A stretch of DNA of 64,000 nt from Quercus robur (taxonomy: Eukaryota; Streptophyta; Magnoliopsida; Fagales; Fagaceae), in assembly GCF_932294415.1 (NCBI RefSeq), contig NC_065537.1:48652302-48716301 (forward strand). The letters run 5' to 3'. Positions 46,520 through 57,165 of this stretch are shown piece after piece; position 1 is the first letter of the stretch, and the number at the start of each line of letters is the position of its first letter. The position numbers and the translations under genes were made by a program. The notes beneath the pieces were generated by a model. It was not told the DNA's origin. It worked only from the letters and a program-made list of their open reading frames with translations, and did not search any database.

Positions 46520-46961
46520 TCAGTTCCCGAGACTTTTTATCTGCCCTAGACACGTTCCTAGAGCCCTTGGAAGGCGAAACGTGGCCTCATTAAATACAGG
46601 CGGCTTTGTGTTTCCCACGTTCAACGGTATGATGAAGATCGAACGGTGGTGATCCCTTGGTCTTTATGGGCGGGAAAATTTATGCAGTTACCCTAGAAAG
46701 TATAAGAGATTTTTTTTTGGAACGGATCTGTCTCTTCAGTTTTGCACTTAAGAGTTCTAGCGCGTATATTCTGGGTTCATCTGAAATTTCGTCCAAACTC
46801 AAGTCTATCTCCAGCACAAAAAAGCCTATCCGAAGCGCCTTTCCTCTTTTATGTAAGTTCCCTGCCTCCATTAACTCGTGCTTTTTCTTTTCTGGGTTTA
46901 CTTTTCTCTGGTTCCCTTCCTTCTCTCGTTGCTGGTTGAGTTTGTTGAGTAAATCATAGAA
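46520..46961 (+). promoter_or_regulatory. Putative promoter/leader of the antisense gene in LTR element 2
   Basis: A TATA-like motif (AGTATAAGAG at about 46699) lies some 260 bp upstream of ATG 46962. Phrases such as CCTCATTAAATACAGG and CACGTTCAACGGTATGATG correspond in type and position to the leader region of the antisense gene in LTR element 1 (24457-24856). Inferred from sequence only. Confidence 0.4.
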
Positions 46962-49665
46962 ATGGTTAAATCGAGACTAAGGAAATTAGTCGATACTGAG
47001 GAGGCGATGAACAAGTTCATCGTCGATTACAAAATTCCTCCCAACGTAAGTCTGAGGCATTGTAAGATGGGGGAGTAGCACTATAAGAGGGAAACGGGCG
47101 AGGTAGTAATTCCCGTCCTTGCCTTTGTAGAGGGGGGTATGAGAATCCCTATGGGGCCGGTAACGAGGGGTTACCTCAGGCATTTCCGATTAGCCCCCAC
47201 CTAGTGCGCCGGCAACGTGTTTAGGATTTTGGGTTGCGTGGATGCTTTAAACGAAAAGATGGGGCTAAGACTGACCCACCATGACGTGAATTGGTGCTAT
47301 AATCTCCAAAATTTGAAGGGGAAATCCTACTATATGAAGACGAGAGACGAGAGACGAGAGGGTTCGACTAATCCAGTGCCTCCCTGATTCCAACAAGGGA
47401 TTAAACAAAGATTTCCTTATCATCTCTGGTGAATGGCACGATGGCGATCCGTGCCCCATAGTAGAAGGAGAACCAGGTGGGGTACTGGGAATGGAAGGGC
47501 GATGGCCTTTTACGCCATTCTAAGCTGATGTTGTTCGGTAACTAACCATGCATACGTGTTTTTCTTTTTGTAGATCCACACGCCTATCAACGGCATTTTT
47601 CCTTAGTCAACCGGGCGGACTTGGAGACTGTTCTACGAGCGGCAGTTTTCGTAAATGACGGAGATGGTCAAGTCCGAGCCGCTCACAAAATACTAGGGTA
47701 CCCTCCTATTCAGAAGTAATTTGCGGACGCAAGGCACGTGATCAGCGCCAGCCGTCCTTGGCTTCCAAAAATTACCGTGGTCGAGAAAGGATTTTTAATC
47801 TCTCGGGAACCCTCTGTCCCCGAGAACATCCCACTGGTGGGCCCCTCCTCGTCTCATCAAGTAGCAGAGGATGAAGGTGAGCTAGACCAGCCCGAGGAAG
47901 GTTTTGGGGTATTTAACCTAGCCAACCAATCCGATGATCCTTCTGGTGACATAGGTGATCCAGCCTTGTCCGAGGCGAAACTGTCGTCAGCAGGCACCTC
48001 TTCTCAAGCCGAGATGTGACTCAAGAGAAAGCCCCCGACCCCCCTACTTGAACTCCTCGAGGGTCAACCTGGGAAGGATACGCATGGAACGCCACAACCC
48101 AATGCTCCTTCCCCACCACCTCAGCCCCAGATTGTCCAGACTAGGTCATCTTCCACCAAGTCACAGCCACAATCCCCCCACCCCAAACTTCCTGCTTCCT
48201 CCTAACCATCTCTGCCTCCTCGGCCGGAAGGCACTGATTCAAAGAGAAAGAGGAGCTCCAAGGGCAAGGAAACCATGGACGGGGGAAAATCCCAACCTTC
48301 TAAGGAGAAGGAGGAGGCTCCGCGTACAAAACAACTGAAGATTGGGCACCAAAGTAAGGGTAAAGAGGCTGAAGTCCAATCCTCTCAAGGCAAGGGAAAG
48401 GGGGTCGAGGCCCAGTCCTCTCCAAGCGCTTGGCTTCCTGCCCCAATGCTTCATGGAGGTCCAATGCTGGAAACTGCATCCATGAGGGACCTTGGAGATG
48501 GCGAGGGTGGCTACGTGGCGGACGCACTAGGGAGAACCATGCTGCTCCCCACTGACATGGATGGATTGAGGAAAATGAGGATGCAGGAGGTCTTCCTCAG
48601 TACTAAGAGGTACTTGGGCATGGTAAGATTTCTCGAAACCTAAAACTTTATTAACTCTCGCTTCTGGTTTGTCATTAACTATGCATTTATCTCCCTTACC
48701 AGGCTCTCCAGGCCACCTATAGGATAGAGGAAGAAGTGAATAATAAGAGTAAGGCGGCCGAGAATGAACACACCAAGCGCTTAACGGCCGCGAAGACTCT
48801 CCAAACTTCTGAGGAAGACCTCACCAAGGCCAAGGCTGACCTAATAGTCGCTATTTGTGAAAGGGATAGCGCCTCGGCGGGCCTAGCTAGCGCCCAAAAA
48901 CAGGCCGAGGACCAAACAAAATGTCTACTAGAAGCCAAGGATCAGTTGCAAATAGCTAAAGAGCTGATCAAGGATTTAAGTAAAAAACTGGCCGCGGCAG
49001 AGCATGACAAAGGCGTGGTGGAGTATGCTCGTGACGAAGCCATAAGGGCCAAGCAGGAGGCCGAGTTTGCCAGAAATGAGGCTGAGGCTGCCAAGGAAAC
49101 GGCTGAGGATGATGGTTACAATGCGGGGGTAGCTGAAACCCAAGTCATCCTTAATGCCCAAATTCCTGGAGTATGCAGGCTTTATTGCTCCCAAGTTTGG
49201 GAAGAGGCATTGAAGCGAGTTGGGGTGAATGCTTCATCCGATTTGTGGAAAGCGGAGAACATATTTTACCCTACAGCCATTCGTGAGGCCACTTCCTCCA
49301 GCTCCGTGGCTAGGAGCGACCAACCCGAGGAAGGGGTCACTCAGTCGGAAAACTTACAGGTCAGCGACTCTCCTGGCAAGACGCTCAAAGAGGGAGAACT
49401 TAAGGATGTGATAGAAATATCTCAGCATACGGATCCTGAGGTACCCAAAGGGGTTACTGAACCTGTGGTTGGCACTCAGATGCCTAATGATGATGAACCA
49501 GCCATACTTCCCCAGCTTTCACAGGCAATTCCCCTTGCTGTGGTCCCCCAGAGTACCGATACTAACCCTCTTCGGCCTTCCCCAGAAGGGACTATCCTCC
49601 ACGGCGTCGAAGCTGATTCTGTTCCGCCTTCCCAGGACGTGGCCGACGCAAGACTAAAGAAGTAG
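46962..49665 (+). pseudogene. Antisense gene of LTR element 2 (Transposase_28-like plus coiled coil), broken
   Basis: Runs opposite to the retroelement. The N-terminal part (46962 onward) has KLVDTEEAMNKFIVDYKIPP and AFVEGGMRIPMGPVTRGYL, related to the antisense fragment in LTR element 1. A later part contains HFSLVNRADLETVLRAAVFV, typical of plant Transposase_28 (putative gypsy-type transposon) proteins. The last open part (48736-49665, 309 codons) is a long coiled coil rich in Ala/Glu/Lys followed by an acidic Ser/Pro-rich tail. The frame is interrupted in several places. No catalytic motif is visible anywhere in it. Confidence 0.7.
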
Positions 49666-50043
49666 AAACCCTGGCTAGGCTCCGTATTTGTTTTTAGTTT
49701 ATCGATTAATTTGTTTCTTTTTCATTTTGAGAACTTTGTAATCCATTAGTAGTTTGAACCTGTTGAACATGTACACATGAAATCCTTTTCTTCCTTTTTC
49801 CTTTTGGTTACTTGTTAGTTGCCCTTGTCGATACTTACTATTGTTTATGAATTTTGAACTAATTATCTTAACACGTATGAATAGTTGTGCATGTGATATA
49901 TTTAGAATCATGTTTCAGAACGTCAGCTTACCTGCACCTGTAGATCCTTGAACTCATGTCTGACCCTCTTTCAATGGAGATATAAGCGTCATCCGAGATG
50001 TCACGTGTAGTGTTAGGTCCTGCTTAGTATCCAGGTTTCTTTA

Positions 50044-50850
50044 AAGTAGTTGGCTCCCCCATGGGTTTGAGTCCGAGGACCATGCAATGCTTTGGTTCTG
50101 TCCAAAACTTAATTTTAAGTAGTTGGTTTCCCCATAGGTTTGAGTCTGTGGACCATGCAATACCTTGGTTCTGTCCAAAACTTGATTTTAAGTAGTTGGT
50201 TTCCCCATAGGTTTGAGTCCGTGGACCATGCAATACCTTGGTTCTGTCCAAAACTTGATTTTAAGTAGTTGGTTTCCCCATAGGTTTGAGTCTGAGGACC
50301 ATGCAATACCTTGGTTCTGTCCAAAACTTGATTTTAAGTAGTTGGTTTCCCCATAGGTTTGAGTCTGAGGACCATGCAATACCTTGGTTCTGTCCAAAAC
50401 TTGATTTTAAGTAGTTGGTTTCCCCATAGGTTTGAGTCCGTGGACCATGCAATACCTTGGTTCTGTCCAAAACTTGATTTTAAGTAATTGGTTTCCCTAT
50501 AGGTTTGAGTCCGAGGACCATGCAATACCTTGGTTCTGTCCAAAACTTGATTTTAAGTAGTTGGTTTCCCCATAGGTTTGAGTTCGAGGACCATGCAATA
50601 CCTTGGTTCTGTCCAAAACTTGATTTTAAGTAGTTGGTTTTCCCATAGGTTTGAGTCCGTGGACCATGCAATACCTTGGTTCTGTCCAAAACTTGATTTT
50701 AAGTAGTTGGTTTCCCCATAGGTTTGAGTCTGTGGACCATGCAATACCTTGGTTCTGTCCAAAACTTGATTTTAAGTAGTTGGTTTCCCCATAGGTTTGA
50801 GTCCGTGGACCATGCAATACCTTGGTTCTGTCCAAAACTTGATTTTATAA
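50044..50850. repeat. 73-bp tandem repeat, about 11 copies
   Basis: Unit: TAGTTGGTTTCCCCATAGG, then TTTGAGTCCG, TGGACCATGCAATACC and TTGGTTCTGTCCAAAAC. The period is exactly 73 bp and units are almost identical; the first (50044) is the most divergent. 73 is not a multiple of three, so the reading frames across it are by-products. It lies inside LTR element 2, just downstream of its primer-binding site in the element's own direction. Confidence 0.93.
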
Positions 50851-51098
50851 GTAGTTGGGGGAATTAACCCCTTGGCTACGGCATGAGACCTTGGTTTTTA
50901 GGGGAATTAGCTCCTCGGCCAAGCCCCTAAAACCATCTGTGCGGCTGACGTTACGAAGCGCAGCTCCTAGTAAAGAAACATAGCCCCTAGTGGAACTTTA
51001 CACTAGAATACTACAACCGGCTGTTAGAAATGACAAGGGAACTGTCTCGACCTACCGTCTATGCCAACACACAAGCCTTCCCCACAGACGGCGCCAAT

Positions 51099-51769
51099 TG
51101 TATGGACTCGATTTGTAACGACCCAAAGCGATATTGGGTTCGCACGTAAAAAGGCCCAAACAATATCATTTGTAGAGCGTGGGTTTGAAAGGTTAGGCCT
51201 TAGTCATCGGACGGTGGGTTTTTCGTGGTGTTCATACACGGTTAAGTCGTTTTCGCCCCAGGAGTCCTTCTCTTGGAGGCGGGCTGGGAGGTTCTGGTTT
51301 TTAGCCATTTTTCCCAGCCACCCCTATTTGGCGCCCTAACTTTTACATTATATAGTCCTTCTTGGTTGATCTTAGCCCTCCACTTGTTGGTCAGGCAGGT
51401 GCTTACTTTTATACCCGTCCCATCAGCTGTCCCCTCTTACTTTCTGTTAGTTGCGATGATCGAAGTCACACAGTCCAAGCGTCTTTTCTCATTAACATGA
51501 CCAGGACGCTGGCGGGTGCATTTAATGCGGAGGGGACGTATTTTCCTTGATCCAATTTTGCACTGTACCTCCATGTGGGCCCTATTCCACTCACATGCCC
51601 TTCAGGGGGCTGTTCGGGGATAGTCTTCATCGAGACGTTGCTCTTCCCATTGAAGTCTTGGAGTGCCGAGGATAGGGTCGTCCTCAGCTGTCCCCCTTGA
51701 CACCTCGGCCTGTGATCATTCGTCCTCGGCACATAACCTCCTCGGCACGGGCCCTGAGCCCCTGGCCAC

Positions 51770-51772
<3 letters not shown>
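51099..51772 (-). repeat. LTR element 2, 5' LTR
   Basis: Pairs with 45749-46430. Followed on the minus strand by a two-base spacer and the primer-binding site. Confidence 0.88.
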
Positions 51773-51795
<23 letters not shown>

Positions 51796-51804
<9 letters not shown>

Positions 51805-53352
51805 CCCAAACTCATAAAAATAATCTAATTAGATTTTAATTGAATTCTCAATTTTACGTCATGTGTATCTTTTAATTTTTAATTTTGTACTAAGTGAATT
51901 ATTGAATGTAAAAATCAAAGAATTCAAATCTAATTAGATTCTAAATTAGATTTCGATTAGATTCTAATTTTCCACCACATCCATCTAAGTTTTTAATTTT
52001 TGTGGCAAAAGAATTATTGGATGCAAAATCTGAAGAGTCTAAAACTAATTAAATTCTAAATCATATATATATATATATATATATATATAATGAGAAACTA
52101 TTACATATATTAGAAATATATGGTTTAAAAAAAGTGTAAGCTAATGCCATGTATAATTTGAATCTCTTCTAAAAAAAAGTATAATTTAAACCGAATAATT
52201 GTGATTTTTTAAAATTGTACCCGTGTATATACACAACATTACACACTAATCTATATATCTATATATATAATAATAGGTGAAGCCGAGAGAAACTCAAATT
52301 AGAATTTCAAATTAGAGTTCCAATTTTGCACCATGTGTTTTAAATTATTTATTCTCAAAGAGTTTTATTTCTTAATTTTAGAATCAAATATGGGACTACA
52401 TCATAAATATTCATCCAAGTGAGTCATTAAGTACAAAAACCAAGGAGTCTAGAATAAATGAATAAAAAAATGCTTCACAATAAATTTTAAAAAAAAATTA
52501 CAATTTACATTTTATACCTAATAATATCCTTACAAATTTTTTTAAAGGGTTAACAAAATATAAAAATGACTATCAATAGTATTTCAATTATATATACAAG
52601 AATTATGTTATGTATCTTATTGTATATTTTTAACTGTATCCATGCATATACATAGAGTTACAAGTTAGTATATAATAATAGGTGAAACTGAGAGAAACTC
52701 AAATTAGAATTCCAAATTAGAGTTCCAATTTTGCGCCATAAGTCATAAATTATTTATTCTTAAAGAGTTTTATTTTTTAATTTTAGAATTAAATGAAGGA
52801 CCACATCATAAATATTCATCCAAGTGAGTTATTAAGTACAAAAATCAAAAAGTCTAGAATAAATGAATCGTAAAAGAAAAAAAAAAGTGCTTCACAATAA
52901 ATTTTAAAAAAAAAACCATTTAAAATTTACATTTTATACCTAATAATATCCTTATAAATTTTTTTAAAAAGTTAACAAAATATAAAAATGACTATCAATA
53001 GTATTTAAATTATATATATAAGAATTATATTATGCATCTTATTGTATATCTTTAAGTGTATCCATGTATATGCATAGAGTTACAAGCTAGTATATATTAA
53101 AAGACAAAGTTCAAAGAAAATTAAATTAGACTTTAATTGGGTTCTCAATTTTGTACCACGTGTCCCATCAATTTTTAATTTTTGTGTCAGGTGAATTATT
53201 AAATGCAAAAATCAAAGAGTCCAAATTCAATCAGATTCTAAATTGGATTTCAATTAGAATCCAATTTTGAGCCACGTGTCCATCTAATTTTTTTATTTTT
53301 GTAACAAGTGAATTATTGGGTGCAAAAACTGAAGAGTCTAAATCTAATTAAA

Positions 53353-53386
<34 letters not shown>

Positions 53387-54036
53387 TTATGTGGGTACCT
53401 AAGGCATGCTTAGGCATGCTTTGGCAACGTCCTAGGCATTCAAGCAATGTCCTCGACCGTCCTCGGCATGCTTTGCAACGTCCTCGGCATGCTTGCAACA
53501 TCCTTGGTTGACCTCGGCATGCTTTGCAACCTAGGCGTCCCACATCGAAAGAAACCCCCCCCCCCCCCACTTTCTGCCTTATAAGCTGTGAAGTAAAGGG
53601 AGTAGTGTAGTACCACCAAGCATCTCTGTGATCACAAGAGGCTTGGTGGTACACTACTCCCTTTGCTTCAAAGCTTATAAGGCAGAAAGTGGGGGGGGGG
53701 GGGTTTCTTTCGATGTGGGACGTCTAGGTTGCAAAGCATGCCGAGGTCAACCAAGGACGTTGCAAGCATGCCGAGGACGTTGCAAAGCATGCCAAGGACG
53801 GCCGAGGATGTTGCTTGAATGCCTAGGACGCATGCCTAAGCATGCCTTAGGTACCCACAATTTATATATGTATATGATGAACCATTACATATTTTAGAAA
53901 TTTATGGTTTAAAAAAGGTGTAAGCTAATACCGTATAATTTGAACCTCTTTTTAAAAAAACGAAGGTATAATTTGAATCATGCAATTGTGATTATTTTTA
54001 ATTGTACATATGTATATGCACGGAATTATACACTAG
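51796..54036 (+). mobile_element. Head-to-tail cluster of short non-autonomous Helitrons
   Basis: Four AT-rich units lie in the same orientation. Typical plant Helitron 5' ends, TCTATATATATAATAATAGG and TATATAATAATAGGTGAAAC, followed by GAGAGAAACTCAAATTAGAA, occur at 52258 and about 52676. The 3' ends have the form CATAGAGTTACAAGCTAG (about 53090) and GGAATTATACACTAG (to 54036), with CTAG next to T. The two central units (about 412 bp each) align throughout, including ACCACATCATAAATATTC. No Rep/helicase is encoded. (TA)n tracts at 51773-51803, 52064-52089 and 53353-53381 lie between or within units. Confidence 0.7.
53391..53858. repeat. 468-bp near-perfect palindrome (foldback element)
   Basis: Arms of about 220-230 bp (53391-53620 and 53641-53858) around a 20-bp spacer. 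Outer ends are GTGGGTACCTAAGGCATGC and GCATGCCTTAGGTACCCAC; inner ends are TACCACCAAG and CTTGGTGGTA. Each arm includes a poly-C/poly-G tract and repeats of GCATGCCGAGGACGTTGC. Arms differ by scattered substitutions and one small gap (near 53413 against 53830), so it is neither a cloning artefact nor brand new. Flanks CATTTAT and AATTTAT may be a decayed target duplication. It sits inside the last Helitron unit. Confidence 0.88.
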
Positions 54037-54122
54037 TTTTAATATAATTAATGAGCGAGTCAATTCCTTAAATTTAAATATTAAATATAGAATTGTGTAA
54101 TTAAAAGAATTGTTATGGATAT

Positions 54123-54906
54123 TGTAGGGTCTCGTTTCGGAGTCCAAGCCCAACAATTATGTGGTTCCGGCCCAAGGAGCCCTAGACAATGAATTTGTAG
54201 AGGGTGGGTTACAGAACTGGGCCTTATCGAAGTGCATGCTAGTTATCTTTGGGCCATACAACAACCGAAAATAGGAAAGTCTCCTTCAAGTCCATTGAAT
54301 ATACGGTCCGAGGAGACGTATGGGGAGTATCTCTGTCTCTGGTCCAGAGCTGTGTTTCTTCTCTCCTTCTTCTGTTCTAAGTTCCTCTCTTTTCCGGTCC
54401 CCTTCTTCATGGGGACTCCCTTCTCTTATATAGCCCCCTTGAAGTTATCAAAACCTTACACCTGTTGATCATCTGGACCTTCACTTGAGTGCCCGTCCCA
54501 TCGGACATCTCCCCCATCTTTCTGTGAGTTGTAGTAGCCAAGGTAACACTGTTCGCCAGTCCTCTCCACATTAATGCGGCCAGAAAAGAAGCTGCCATGC
54601 ATTTAATGTGGCAGCTGTAGTCTTTCCCTTGACATCCTATACTCTCTTCCCTTTCACAGGCTTGTGGGACTCATCCCTGCTACTAATACTCGTTGGAGTG
54701 ATTCTTTATTACTGGTAGGGTGCATGTTTGAGCCATACTTGGTACGTCTGAGGAGACATTTCTCCTCAGACTGCCTTTTAAACAAGTTTGGGCCCATAAG
54801 AATTGGGCCAGGAGCCCTTTTGGCGCCCACACCTTTTCCTCGGACATGGTCGAATTCTATATAGGGCCCAAGGCCCATTGTTTGATCTGGGGACTTTACC
54901 CCTACA
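54123..54906 (-). mobile_element. Solo LTR with perfect 5-bp target duplication
   Basis: Read on minus: starts TGTAGGGGTAAAGTCCCC, ends CGAGACCCTACA, flanked by GATAT on both sides (54118-54122 and 54907-54911). A TATA motif GGGGGCTATATAAGAG occurs at about 54440. Same family as 117-879. 784 bp, no internal retroelement sequence. Confidence 0.9.
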
Positions 54907-55001
54907 GATATATTGATAAATTTTTCATTTTGAGTCCTAGAATCCTAAAAGTATGTTGAAATGGGCTATGTCCATCAGTCCATGTTAATCCAATACATTT
55001 T

Positions 55002-55119
55002 GGGTAAAATATAGTCAATACCCTTGAAGTTTGGGCAATAACCAACTAGATTCAAGACATTTCAAAATTAACTAATTTGGTCCCTAACCCAACTTGGTAC
55101 CTAAACTGTTATTCATTTT

Positions 55120-55166
<47 letters not shown>

Positions 55167-55257
55167 GGTGATTAGAGACAAAATTGGTTAGTTTTGAAAT
55201 GTCTTGAACTTGATTGGCATTAGCCCAAACCACAAGGCTATTGACTGTATTTTACCC
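55002..55257. mobile_element. MULE-type MITE with about 90-bp TIRs and perfect 9-bp target duplication
   Basis: Ends GGGTAAAATATAGTCAATA and its inverse TATTGACTGTATTTTACCC extend as about 90-bp arms, separated by a (TC)n microsatellite (about 55121-55163). The 9-bp ATACATTTT is repeated on both sides (54993-55001 and 55258-55266). 256 bp, no ORF. Its terminus resembles in layout that of the 5.8-kb MULE here (GGGATAATTACAGTAAACCC), including a GAGGTTTGG / GAAGTTTGG block at the same distance. Confidence 0.9.
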
Positions 55258-56010
55258 ATACATTTTATCAAATTGGTTGAATGGATCATATTCGTGTCAA
55301 CCCACTTCAACACAACATGTACAATAAGCGTGTTACGGGGTCATGTCATGTCAACTTGCTTAATTTAAAAAAAAAAAAAAAAAAATCCTCTTACAATTAA
55401 GTGATTTTGATATGATTTTTAAATAGATCAAGTTAGGATTGACTCATGTAGTTGAATACCATTTTCCCAACCTGAACACGCTAACACAAATTAGCCTAAA
55501 CCTCAAGGCTATTGACTGTTACCCATACATTTTTATCAAATTAGTTGAATGGATCATATTTGTGTCAACCCACTCCAACACAACATGTATAGTATGTGAG
55601 TTACGGGTCATGTCATGTCAACTTGCTTAATAAAAAAAAAATCGTCTTACAATTAAGTGATTTTGATATGATTTTTAAATAGATCAAGTTAGGATTGACT
55701 CATGTAGTTGAATACCATTTTCCCAACCTGAACACGCTAACACAAATTAGCCTAAACCTCAAGGCTATTGACTGTTACCCATACATTTTTATCAAATTAG
55801 TTGAATGGATCATATTTGTGTCAACCCACTCCAACACAACATGTATAGTATGTGAGTTACGGGTCATGTCATGTCAACTTGCTTAATAAAAAAAAAAATC
55901 GTCTTACAATTAAATGGTTTTTATATGATTTTTAAATAGATCAAGTTAGGATTGATCCCTGTAGTTGAATTTCATTTTTCCAACCTGAACGGCTGAACAC
56001 GCTAACACAA
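55237..56010 (+). repeat. 256-bp tandem repeat, about three copies
   Basis: The last two copies (period 256 bp, for example GATTGACTCATGTAGTTG at 55437 and 55693) are nearly identical. The first is more diverged and overlaps the right end of the MITE (CAAGGCTATTGACTGT). Contains ACATGTATAGTATGTGAGTT and GTCATGTCATGTCAACTTGC motifs of the same style as the element at 12249-13190. Reading frames here repeat with the unit and are not genes. Confidence 0.85.
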
Positions 56011-57165
56011 ATTACCACCCTAAGCTTATGTGAAAGAAATGGAATAAGTGTATTTACAACGTGACAAAGTTTTATTTGTTGAGTGCATGAGCAATGAAAC
56101 CAATAAAAATCAGGAATGATATTTGGATTAGATGGAAGAACATGCCAAATTCATGATACATCAAGGGTTAGATCACATGTTTTTTAATCCTTTAATGGTC
56201 ATAACTAAAATTCACAACACCACCTAATTTACCTAGCACCTCACAAATGGGCCATTAAAAAAAAAAATAAGTTATAGATTCTCGTGAGCACGGCTTGAGG
56301 TGATAAGCAAAATTTTTTTTTTTTTTTTTTGGGAGTTGTGAATTTTTGTTATGACCATTAAATTGCAGACTTTCTCTGTACAAACTTAAGAGTTGGGGTT
56401 GTTATTCTAAGTTTAAATCTGATTAGCATAAAATTTAGTTTGGTAATCAATTTGCAATTGTAGTCCCACCAAAGTTTGAGAATTGAAGTAATCCAGCATC
56501 ATAAAGAGAATGGTTGATATAAAATAGGATATAATTATTTATTTTCAGAAATTGCATATACCACCATATTTCAGAAAAATACTTGAGCTCACGTGTGTTT
56601 ATTCGGGTGATGAATTCATTGGTCTAGGGCATGAGGTCCCAAATTTAATCCACTACACAATCGGCCCATGGGGTTTCTGGAATAAGATTTCCATGACATC
56701 ATACACGAGATGGCTCTTGATCAACAAAAATAATTTCCATGACATTTTTCCAGAGAAAAATAATAGATCATCTTTCATACACCATCACATTGATTTTATT
56801 GCAAAGCTGAAAAAATATACATATCCAAAAACAAGCAGACCACTAGTAAAAAGTATAGTCATCTCTTATTTACACCAAATGGTAAAATGTATAATCATCT
56901 CTTATTTACAACAAATGACAATATGAGATGTTCCAGTTACTACACTCATAGTTAACGTGGTGAAACTAAACAAGGCCAGTGCCACAAAAAGTAAAAATTG
57001 TCAGCTTATATGAAAAAAAAAAAAATGAAAAAAAAAGAAAGAAAGAGGACCTTGGCTCTGCTTTGACCAGACATTGCTACTAATCTCTGTGTTTCCAGCT
57101 TGGCAACATACAAGCTTTCTAGGGGCTAGAATTTAGTAAGAGTGACTTCATTATCATAATCACTT
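56011..57165. other. Intergenic stretch
   Basis: AT-rich with A/T runs (56258-56268, 56311-56330). The 124-codon ORF at 56552-56926 has low-complexity, repeat-like content (two near-identical SYLHQMVKC / SYLQQMTI ends) and no recognisable domain. The final bases are the 3' UTR of the IscA gene. Confidence 0.5.

Larger units (their letters stand above)
45749..51772 (-). mobile_element. LTR retrotransposon 2, non-autonomous (LARD-like), both LTRs present
   Basis: LTRs 45749-46430 and 51099-51772 differ at about 20 sites (near 3 percent), mostly transitions, so the insertion is fairly young. Direction is minus: the primer-binding site TGGCGCCGTCTGTGGGG lies beside the right LTR (51096-51080), and a polypurine tract (GAGGGGCTATTA) lies beside the left LTR (46442-46431). 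The 5-bp duplication is ATATA, in an (AT)n target. There is no recognisable gag-pol. The 4.7-kb interior holds an antisense gene (46962-49665) and an 11-copy 73-bp tandem repeat. The element is defective for its own proteins and would depend on a relative. Confidence 0.88.

Noticed and set aside
50024-50835. Eight overlapping minus-strand ORFs of about 69 codons with MDRTKVLHGP starts
   Set aside because: They are the 73-bp tandem repeat read through; each start is one repeat period from the next. Not genes, and not CRISPR: no separate repeats and spacers, and this is a plant genome.
53355-53897. Two similar ORFs on opposite strands (KACRGQPRMLQACRGRCKAC type)
   Set aside because: They are mirror images produced by the palindrome; the Cys/Arg-rich repeats come from GCATGCCGAGGACG motifs.
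55439-55886. Two identical 63-codon ORFs 256 bp apart
   Set aside because: Identity reflects the recent tandem repeat, not selection on a protein.
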